A stretch of DNA of 64,000 nucleotides from Paraphaeosphaeria minitans (taxonomy: Eukaryota; Ascomycota; Dothideomycetes; Pleosporales; Didymosphaeriaceae): NCBI GenBank assembly GCA_015832175.1, contig WJXW01000013.1, positions 930,001 to 994,000 on the forward strand, read 5' to 3'. Positions 56,968 to 64,000 of this stretch are shown in pieces (the first letter of the stretch is position 1; each line of letters starts with the position of its first letter). A program made the position numbers and the translations under genes. A model generated the notes under the pieces. It was not told where the DNA came from and made no database searches. It saw only the letters and a list, made by a program, of their open reading frames with translations.

Positions 56968-59900
56968 CTCTTATAGACTTAAGAGTAGGAAGGAACTTTA
57001 TATTTTATTAGATAATAAGATAAATAGGACTTATAATATTAGAGAAAAAAGTACCCTATATTGTCTATGTTACGAATAGATCCCTAATGCCTAAGACACC
57101 TTAAATATACTAGGAGGTTACTACTATAATAATAGTCTAAGGACATAGAGAGGAACTTACCTTAGATGTCTTACTAGAATCTAAGTATAAGTTAGTCTTA
57201 GGATTACCTTAGTTAATAATACACAACCTATAGATTAACTAGGGTACAAAGAAAATATCGTTTAAACGCTGTAATTATGTATTATAAGTAAAGCCTATGT
57301 ATTAACTAAAAATAATAGTAGATAAGGGAGTTATTAACAATATAATACTGTAATAGATAGTTAAAAAACAGAAATACACCTTAGTAGACACTAGTAGGAA
57401 CCACTAGGTTAAGAAGCGTAAGAAGGAGGATAATAGTACACCTCTTACCTTACTAAGAGAGTACAGGAAATAGACATATATATTTACAGAAAAGGAAGAA
57501 AAAGTAAACCTACTAGAACATTAACCCTAGGATCTTATAATAGACCTAGAAGAAGGGAAGACGCCACCTCTTAGACCACTATATAGTAAGATAGAAGAAG
57601 AACTCCTTAAAGAATATAATTTTATTAAGACAAACTTTAAAAAAGAATATATATAACTATTAAAGTTACTAGCAGTAAGCCCTTTTATATTTATTAAGAA
57701 AAAGGATAGATTAGATAGACTATACGTTAACTACTAACAACTTAATAACATAATAATAAAAAACTAATATCTACTACTAAACATTATAGAGTTACAAGAT
57801 TAACTATCTTAAGCCAAGATATTCACAATAATAGATCTAAGAGACGGTTACCACCTTATACAAATTAAAAAAGGTAAAGAATAGAAAATAGTGTTTTAAT
57901 TACGCTATAGACTATTTAAGTACAAGGTTATGCTTTTTAGACTTACAAATGCACTAGTAGCTTTTATAGCACTTATTAATAATATACTCTATAAACATCT
58001 AGATATATTTATTATCGCGTATATAGATAATATCCTCGTCTTTTCTAAAAACAAATCAGACCACACTAAGCATGTACAGATAGTACTAGAAGTACTAAAT
58101 AAAGTATACCTTCGTATTAAACTTAAGAAATGCAAGTTTAACGTTAAATAACTTAAATTCCTAGGACACATTATTACTATAGAAGGAATTAAGATAGCAC
58201 TAAGTAAAGTTAAATATATTAAGAACTAGCCAATACTAAAGACAGCCAAGAATATCTAAGAATTCTTAGGATTCTATAGATTTAATTAACAATTTATCTA
58301 AGATTACGTAAAGGTTACAATACCTTTAATAAATCTTATAAAGAAGGACGTACCCTTTAAATAGATAGACAAGTGTAGAATGTTATTCCAACTCCTTAAG
58401 ATAGTATATATTATAGAACCTATCCTTATTTATTTTAAAAGTGATAAACCACTACGCTTTAAAACAGACGCTAGCGATCTTACGCTAGGCGCCTACGCTA
58501 AATAAGAATATAATAGTAAATAGCACCTAATTGCCTATTACTTATGTAAATTTAATAACGCCAAAACACGATATAACATATATAATAAAGAACTCTACGC
58601 TATTGTTAAAGCCTTAAAGCACTAGAGGATTTACGCGCTTAGTTACTTAACGCTAGAAATTTATATAGATTATAAGAACTTTCTAAGGTTCACAATAACA
58701 AAAGAACTTACGCTACAATAACAAAAATAGTTATAAACTATAGAGTAGTATAAGTTTAAAATCATCTATATAGCTAGGAAAGAAAATGGCAGAGCAGACG
58801 CTCTTAGCTAATAAAGTAATCTAGTAGGAGAAAAGGCAAAAACCTTCTCTACAATCCTTTGTAAAGCCAAAGATAGATCTCTAGAACTAATAGTAGAACT
58901 AAATTAACTTTTAGTAATTAACTAAAAAGTTCTAGAACATCTATAGACCAAGATTATCTAACAATACCACAATAACCCTATGTACGGACACCTAGGCATT
59001 ACAAAAACAATAGAACTTATCTAAAGGAATTACACCTTTAAAGGAATTAAGGAAGCTATAATAACTTATATCTATAAATATGCAGAATACTAAAGAAATA
59101 AACATAGTATACATCTTAAATATAGAGAGATATAAGTAATTAGAATACTAACAGCACTATAAGAAGACATCGCTATAAATTTTGTTATAGGAATTCTAAA
59201 TTCTAAGAATCTAATAATAGGAATTAAATACAATAGTATACTAGTAATAGTCTACTAACTAACTAAGTATATTAAGCTTATTCTATGCCTTAAAAGAATA
59301 ACGATAAAAGAACTTGCTTTTTTTATTCTAGATAGACTAATTAGATATTACGGAATCCTAAAAACAATTATTAGTGATAGAGACAAGCTCTTTATGTTAA
59401 ATTATTAGATAACACTTATAGCCTTACTTAGAATAAAACGAAAACTATTAATAGCTTACTATCTATAAATAGACAGATAGACAGAACGTATAAACTAAAC
59501 TATAGAAACGTACCTACGTATCTACTATAATAGTTAGAAGAATAACTAGGTTTTATTACTACCTATAGCATAGTTGGCCTATAATAACAAAGTATTAGTA
59601 GTATTAGGACATACACTATTCTATATAAACTACAGAAGACACCTATATCTCTTTAACTAACAATTTCCTACAATAATTAAAGTAAAAGAAGCCATAGATA
59701 TAGTAGAAAATATAAAGAAAATATACTAATAACTCTAAGAAAATCTTAAGAAAGCTTAGCAGCAATTAATTTTATACTAAAATTAAAAACAAAAAATAGC
59801 ACCTTAGCTAAAGAAGGGGGATAAAGCATATCTACTTACAAAGAACCTTTAAACTTAGAAGAAAAAACACAAGAAACTAGATTATATTAAGGTTAGACTA

Positions 59901-60190
59901 TTTTATATTTCTAAGTAAATATTACTAGTAAACTATAAGTTGGAACTACCGCTAGATGCAAAGATACACCTAGTATTCCACGTATTACTACTAGAACTAG
60001 CAGACCCTAAAACACTAGTTAAAACCACCTTCTATTACTAAGCTTAGGAAGAAACTAAGTTTAAAGTAGAATAAATCCTATAAGTACATAATGCGTATAT
60101 AGACACTAAAGAATACCTTATTAAATAGAAAGGGTATTTGTCTAGTAAAAACATATAGGAACCTAAGGAAAACCTATCTAACTGTTAATA
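56968..60190 (+). pseudogene. GyE pol: protease to chromodomain
   Basis: Protease remnant at 56968-57200; RT at about 57560-58160; RNase H near 58460-58800 (DLTLGAYA, NKELYAIVKALKH); integrase zinc finger near 58965-59100 (QYHNNPMYGHLGI); core near 59175-59400 (NFVIG where the first catalytic Asp is Asn; IISDRDKLFM). The chromodomain near 60085-60180 reads EYLIKxKGYLSSKN and KENLSNC. The chromodomain differs more from GyA than the rest of pol does, in line with exchange of the element's 3' end. Confidence 0.9.
57930..58151 (+). pseudogene. Longest surviving open piece of reverse transcriptase (GyE)
   Basis: A 73-codon stop-free segment spans RT motifs B to D of GyE: MLFRLTNALVAFIALINN (family FGLTNAPATF), AYIDNILVFSKN with the YxDD box as YIDN, and RIKLKKCKF. 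It is open only because few Trp or Gln codons fall here. The loss of the second catalytic Asp and stops on both sides show it is not a gene. Confidence 0.9.
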
Positions 60191-60289
60191 ATAGATAAAC
60201 AACTTCTATAATTAAACGCTAGAAATTATAAAAAGATAACTAGAACGCACTTAGGAATTACTACTAGTATAAGGGCTAGCTTATAAAAT

Positions 60290-60838
60290 AGACTAGTTAA
60301 TTACCTTAGCGCCTAACAGCGTGTTAGGATTTATTAACGTAGTAGCCTACGCTAACTCCTTTTGCGCCTTAAGTGCTTCTAACTTGTTTATAGTACTTAT
60401 ACTATAATTAAATAATTCTTATTCTTTCTAACGTAATTTCTTTTACTAATTATGTAAACGCACTATCTTTTCTTATACCTAATAGGCGCGAAGGAGAGCT
60501 GCCTTAGCTAGGTCTTCCTTAATATAGAGCTTTGCTTCCTCTTTAGCCTCTAACTTCTCTAACCTCTCTATTTTAGCATCTATTCTTAAATAATCTAGTA
60601 AAAGGATCTCTTTAGGCTTATACTTCTAGTTTTCTTACTTAATATAGTTAGTACACTAAGAGTATAAAGAAGAAAAATAATAAGTATATTTCTTCTTAGT
60701 ATAGTACAAATAGGTAATTATTATAAAAACGTAGTCTTTTTTAAGATAATTAGCTTAACTATAGCAATATTAAATAGAACAAGATAATAACTTTATAGCT
60801 AGTTAACTTATAAGAATATTAAGCTTAGAGGGGGAGGA
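60290..60838 (-). pseudogene. Antisense reading frame of GyE (type 3), helical
   Basis: Between pol and the 3' LTR the - strand reads a Lys/Glu-rich helical protein: KPKEILLLDYLRIDAKIERLEKL (split here as KPKEILLLDYLR and IDAKIERLEKL), EAKEEAKLYIKEDLAKA, then EALKAQKELA. A C-T-N-Y-I-K near 60655 may be the end of a Cys motif. Position and composition match the type 1 and type 2 frames, but the sequence is different. I infer the same kind of accessory protein. Confidence 0.5.
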
Positions 60839-60841
60839 TAA

Positions 60842-61297
60842 TATTAGGATCTAGCTATATATAAGTAGTAGGGCGTAAGCTTATTAGACTACTAGTCTGC
60901 TAGAGTTAGCTAACTAAGTAGTTAGATAATAGGTTATAGGTTTTAAGGGTCCTAAGGACTACACAGGCCTTACCTATACAGGAAGTTTAGAACGCGTAGG
61001 ACTTGCCTACATAGGACTCTAGGATATATAGGACTCTAGGACATATGGGACTCTAGGACATATAGGATTCTAGGAAGTGTGGGACTACTTAGTATATAGG
61101 AACGCGAGAATAAGCTTCTTATACTTATATTTAATCTATTTATTAATCTATTATTTAGATTCTAGTAGACTAAATTGTTAACTTGTTACACTTTGTAAGA
61201 TACTATTATATTAATAAGACCTTCTACCTTCTGTAAGTACTCCTGCCTAAGAACTAACCTTAACCCTTTAGGACTAGCTACCCTCTTGGATTTAATA
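60842..61297 (+). repeat. GyE 3' LTR (456 bp, type 3) with tandem U3 repeat
   Basis: Preceded by the purine run agagggggaggata. The U3 part (61013-61085) is a tandem array of about four units of the kind catataggactctagga. The right half from 61090 (agtatataggaacg) is common to the family. Ends ggatttaata. Confidence 0.9.
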
Positions 61298-61407
61298 ATT
61301 AGGTTTATACGCCTTACTGCTATTCTTTATAGGAGTAATCTTAGTGGCACCTAAAGCTATAGAAGAGGTAGGAGTTTATAAAGTACTTATATTAAAGGTG
61401 TTTAAGA
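61298..61407 (-). pseudogene. GyG gag start
   Basis: On the - strand this is the gypsy gag N-terminus (matches GyA 20115-20222), with the start codon as ATA near 61394-61396. It is cut at 61298 by the GyE 3' LTR; the bases attag (61298-61302) should be the right half of the GyE target duplication. Confidence 0.8.
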
Positions 61408-61819
61408 TGTTAAATTTAAGAGAGTAGCTAGTTCTAAAGGGTTAAGGTTAGTTCTTAGATAGGAGTACTTACAGAAGGTAGAAAGTCTTGTTAATATGTT
61501 AGTATCTTAACAAAGTGTAATAAGTTAATAATTTAGTCTGCTAGAATCTAAACAATAAATTAATAAATAGATTAAACACAAGTATAAAGAGCCTATCCTC
61601 GCGTTCCTATATACTTTAAGCGATTAGTGGACTAATTACTCTAATTAAACTAATTAAGCACTAATTAGTTGCTTAGTATATTAAGTGCTTAGTTTAATTA
61701 GTTGTCTTGGCGCTCTAATCACACTAATTAGGTCACGTGACCTTTTGTGCTATGCCACTCGAACAACGAATGTAGATATATATAAAGATCCTAGGAGGCC
61801 TAGCCTTCGGATCTTAACA
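61408..61819 (-). repeat. GyG 5' LTR (412 bp, type 2)
   Basis: Same length and type as 43034-43445. Ends, on the + strand, ccttcggatcttaaca, keeping the TG start (- strand) that is RIPped in the other copy. Followed by gttct and in-frame copia sequence. Confidence 0.9.
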
Positions 61820-62828
61820 GTTCTAAAGCTTAACTAAGTTATATTAACACGCAACGTACTATTAAATAAATTATTATTTTATAAAAGTAAAAGTAATACT
61901 ACTACACTTTAAAAAGAGGCTATAAAGCTTATTAACCTCCTCTAAAAACTATAGACTAGTAAGTAAAGGATCTATCTAGCTTAATATAATTATAAGAGCT
62001 AGGCTTAGTAGATATAAAACGAGCCTCTAAGCTACTACTTAAGAGTGTAGAACCTTATTATATAAATTACTTTACTAGCTAGTAGAAATCTAAGTATAAA
62101 GGTAACACTATTATATATATAGTAAGCTTAGCTAGTAAGTTACTAAAAGACTATATAGCTACTTTTAAGTATACTAGCCTTATCTCTCCTAAGCCTACTC
62201 TAGAACTAATATAGAAAAAGGCTTATAGGGGAAAGGAATTTCTATATAGAAATAAACGTAGGCCTAATAGCTCTTAGTATAGTACTACTAAAGAAATAAG
62301 CTTATTAGCGCTATAAAACTAGCTTAAGAGTAGACTTACTTATTCCTTTACTACTAGTTCCTAATTACGCCCTATTACTTTCTAGTAATAGGTTAAATAG
62401 CTAGTAAATATATCTACTATACTAGATTACCTAGACCCTAATTACTTAAAGATAGATTCCTTAGTGTAAGTAAGTAGGCGCTTATATATATACGCTTTAG
62501 AATATAGCCTTTTAGGCTTTTACTTCTTGATTAATAGTTAGAATAAGCGCTAGAATACGTTTTAGAATATATACGTCCTTTCTATAACTAACACTAATAC
62601 GCTTTTTACTATTAATTTAGTAGTAGTAAGTATAGTATAAATAAAGAAAGATAAGTAGATCTAATATAATAAGTATTCTAAACACTTTAGATAGGTAGGT
62701 CCTAAGCTCTAATTAAGTATAAGTATAGTATTAGTACTAGCACACCTCTCTTAGAGCTAGGAGCCCTTCTTAGGCCCTATAAGTAGTGCTAGTGGCGAAC
62801 CTAATCTACGCTTAGCACCTAGGGGGTG
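61820..62828 (+). pseudogene. CopC: 3' part of a copia-type element
   Basis: Reading resumes from 43028 with VLKLNxVILTRNVLFNKLLFYK, the copia segment before RT (compare CopA near 2588-2645). Beyond about 61900 the frame continues with TAG/TAA stops as an anonymous charged sequence, and no RT or RNase H motif was found before the purine run cacctaggggg at 62816-62826. Either the RT region is deleted, or this is a non-autonomous derivative. The following 168-bp LTR also occurs inverted at 42155-42322. Confidence 0.65.
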
Positions 62829-62996
62829 TGTAGCGCCGTATAGGATACGGGTAGAGCTATAGGCCCTATAACACGAATAGGGCGATTACCTAAGAGGTAA
62901 TTACCTAACTACTACAAGCTTCTTACTTAGCTTACTACTTCTTTATGTAAACTAGGTCTATATAAGACGCACTACTGAGCAGGCTTCTGCTGTTCA
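62829..62996 (+). repeat. CopC LTR (168 bp), lightly mutated
   Basis: Starts tgtagcgccg directly after a polypurine tract and ends ctgctgttca. It contains the palindromic core gcgattacctaagaggtaattacc. It keeps many more CA and TG steps than its inverted partner at 42155-42322, so mutation density falls towards the host gene. Confidence 0.85.
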
Positions 62997-63053
62997 GTGA
63001 CAATACACTTGATCACCCTAAGCAGTATCCTCAGTTCATCTCCACAGCTACAG
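62997..63053 (+). other. Copia leader fragment after the LTR
   Basis: The 57 bases after the LTR align without gaps to the leader that follows the CopB LTR (42154 down to 42098). Most differences are C in this copy and T in CopB, or G here and A there. So transposon sequence extends past the LTR, and this copy is close to the un-RIPped form. Having an element 3' part before the LTR and a 5' leader after it suggests a tandem or recombined arrangement sharing one LTR. Confidence 0.75.
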
Positions 63054-63064
63054 TATACCGTCTC

Positions 63065-64000
63065 CTATCTACGTATTTCAACCTCGGGATCATACCACCC
63101 GCCCACCTTATTCGCCCGATTCAGCACCACCCTCTCACCCATCCCCAAATCCTCCAGACTACTATCCCACATCTCCAGCCCCATCGCCCTCCTCCCCTCT
63201 TCTTTGACTAAGCTTTCCAACTCGTCAATACCGACACGGCCAACATGCTTGCTCTCCCCCTCGCCGCCGCCAAAGTCCGGAGACGGCGTCCCATCCACGA
63301 AGCAGGACCGCTGGCGATTGAGATATTTCGCGTTGTCCTCGGTCAGCGGACACGCAGGGATGTACAGGACCGACGAGTCCGAAGTGCCCGCGTGCGTGCG
63401 GTCAACCGCGTGGATGGTGTCGCAGTGCCAGGCGACGTAGTCACCCGGTCGGACGACGGGTACGTGGATCATGCTCTGCTTGAGATGCAGATGCGGGTGC
63501 AGGAGGTGCGAGAGTTCCTGGCCGTGGCCGGGGGACGCGCCGTGGATCCAGGATGTCGGGGTGGTGTCCATCTTCCAGTTGTCTGAGGCCAGAAAGGACG
63601 CAGAGGAGGTAGTGACTTCGTCGGCGGTTTGTGCGCCGGGAGCGATACCTTTCTGGGGACTGAAGAACGGGCGGAGGAGGTAGTATGCCGTGGCCTTCGC
63701 AAGAAGGGGGTTCACCAGGAGTGTGCCCTCGCCGGGTCCCGTGGTCGAGAGTGACAGCCAGCCCTGGAACATGCGGAACGCGCTGCATGCGCCCACGCCC
63801 TGATGTAGATCCGACACAACGTTGAGCCGGCAGCTGGACTCCCATGGGTCGAAAGCGTCCCAGTTCCCCTTCCAGACGGTGTCGTAGACCTTTCCGCGTC
63901 CGTAGCCGTTCTCGTCCCAGCGCTCAACGCTCCCCCCGTCGACGTGGGGCCCCAGAGCAAAGCGCGCATCGCCGGGGAGCCGCATGCGGAGGCGGTCGGC
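63065..64000 (-). CDS. DUF1479 family protein, probable 2OG-Fe(II) dioxygenase fold (C-terminal part, continues beyond window)
   Basis: An open - strand frame of at least 311 codons runs off the right edge and ends at TAG 63067-63065. The Met codon at 63985 is internal, because five in-frame codons (ADRLR) precede it and the family normally has a longer N-terminus. Counting from that Met, residues 12-20 read GPHVDGGSV, with the HxD metal-binding pair at H14/D16. DPWESS, GACSAFRMFQGWLS and GTLLVNPL, all typical of DUF1479, follow. WHCDTIHAVDR (186-196) supplies the distal His (H192) and an Arg for the co-substrate. No intron is visible. The gene is GC-rich with normal codon use and no RIP. The substrate is unknown; DUF1479 proteins (bacterial YbiU type) are widespread in ascomycetes. 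The stop lies ~12 bp from transposon sequence. Confidence 0.88.
   Translation of the reverse strand, partial: ADRLRMRLPGDARFALGPHVDGGSVERWDENGYGRGKVYDTVWKGNWDAFDPWESSCRLNVVSDLHQGVGACSAFRMFQGWLSLSTTGPGEGTLLVNPLLAKATAYYLLRPFFSPQKGIAPGAQTADEVTTSSASFLASDNWKMDTTPTSWIHGASPGHGQELSHLLHPHLHLKQSMIHVPVVRPGDYVAWHCDTIHAVDRTHAGTSDSSVLYIPACPLTEDNAKYLNRQRSCFVDGTPSPDFGGGEGESKHVGRVGIDELESLVKEEGRRAMGLEMWDSSLEDLGMGERVVLNRANKVGGWYDPEVEIRR

Larger units (their letters stand above)
56968..61297 (+). mobile_element. GyE: gypsy missing LTR-gag, from protease to 3' LTR
   Basis: Starts inside protease (colinear with GyA from ~22076), so GyD inserted into this element. It runs through pol, a third type of antisense frame and a 456-bp 3' LTR (60842-61297). 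The right flank is attag and lies in the gag start of GyG on the - strand. The 5' LTR and gag of GyE are not in the window between 50262 and 56968, so they were deleted together with part of GyF/GyG. Confidence 0.88.
43034..61819 (-). mobile_element. GyF/GyG: one - strand gypsy spanning 19 kb because of nested insertions
   Basis: 3' LTR 43034-43445 and 5' LTR 61408-61819 are both 412 bp and of type 2. The flanks gctct (43029-43033) and gttct (61820-61824) differ by one C/T transition and join copia sequence in frame, so these are ends of one insertion. Its parts are: gag start 61407-61298, [GyD/GyE complex 50262-61297], protease and RT 50261-48954, [gag-only element 45909-48953], RNase H to chromodomain 45908-44110, and antisense frame 43555-44109. 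About 2 kb from gag to protease (by comparison with GyA) is missing where the GyD/GyE complex sits. Confidence 0.82.

Noticed and set aside
57989..58171. 60-codon - strand open frame
   Set aside because: It is antisense to the reverse transcriptase fragment of GyE, whose sense frame carries clear RT motifs.
1..63053. A cellular gene or biosynthetic cluster hidden in the AT-rich block
   Set aside because: Both strands were read for recognisable protein motifs allowing TAG/TAA read-through. Everything recognised was retroelement gag, protease, RT, RNase H, integrase, chromodomain or the antisense accessory frames.
62997..63440. 147-codon + strand frame beginning at GTG
   Set aside because: It starts in copia leader and runs antisense to the DUF1479 gene. 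It has low-complexity Ser/Pro/Thr composition, as expected for an antisense shadow of GC-rich coding DNA.
63245..63969. Several other open frames on both strands within the last 750 bases
   Set aside because: GC-rich coding sequence gives long shadow frames. Only the - strand frame ending at 63065 shows conserved DUF1479 motifs.
63983..63985. ATG at 63985 as the start of the DUF1479 gene
   Set aside because: The frame is open upstream to the window edge, and the protein would lack the N-terminal portion usual in the family. It is more likely an internal Met.

Overview
The window looks like part of a filamentous ascomycete (Pezizomycotina) chromosome. About 63 kb is a transposon graveyard with no intact gene. 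It stops abruptly against ordinary GC-rich coding sequence in the last ~950 bases. The repeat block carries the mark of repeat-induced point mutation (RIP). CpA/TpG steps are largely replaced by TpA, so Trp codons read TAG, Gln codons read TAA or TAG, many ATG starts read ATA, and TGA stops are scarce. CpG-containing words such as GCGC survive. That is why almost no open frame exists before 62,997, although protein families are readable through the stops.

From left to right: a degraded Ty1/copia element (CopA, 1-~5190); poorly classifiable AT-rich sequence (to ~7795); a fragment of a gag-only LTR element (7796-8379); and an old Ty3/gypsy element (Gy0) whose pol is cut into three pieces by GyB (10567-16946, - strand) and GyC (17021-30211, + strand). 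GyC contains GyA (19683-26345). After an unclassified block (30651-32479) comes a second GyC-type element on the - strand (GyC2). It is split by a gag-only element (32916-38966, -), which itself contains another (33636-36790, +). Then come a - strand copia fragment (CopB), a small LTR remnant, and a + strand copia (CopC). CopC is split by a large - strand gypsy (GyF/GyG, 43034-61819) that carries a gag-only element (45909-48953) and two further + strand gypsies (GyD, GyE). CopC ends in a 168-bp LTR (62829-62996), followed by ~57 bp of copia leader.

Most nested insertions can be proved from the sequence. Exact 5-bp target duplications flank GyA (cctac), GyB (cttag), GyC (tgtaa) and three gag-only copies (cttac, ttaaa, gatag), and a near-exact pair (gctct/gttct) flanks GyF/GyG. 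Two places where duplications are missing coincide with deletions, and both are well explained by recombination between direct repeats. The gypsy family related to GyA shares gag-pol and the right half of its LTR. Its 3' end is modular: the left half of the LTR and an antisense reading frame lying between pol and the 3' LTR change together between copies.

The only convincing host gene is at the right edge (- strand, 63065 to beyond 64000): the C-terminal part of a DUF1479-family protein, a likely 2-oxoglutarate/Fe(II) dioxygenase fold. Its stop codon lies about 12 bp from the end of recognisable transposon sequence. No rRNA, tRNA, CRISPR array or bacterial-type signal was recognised.
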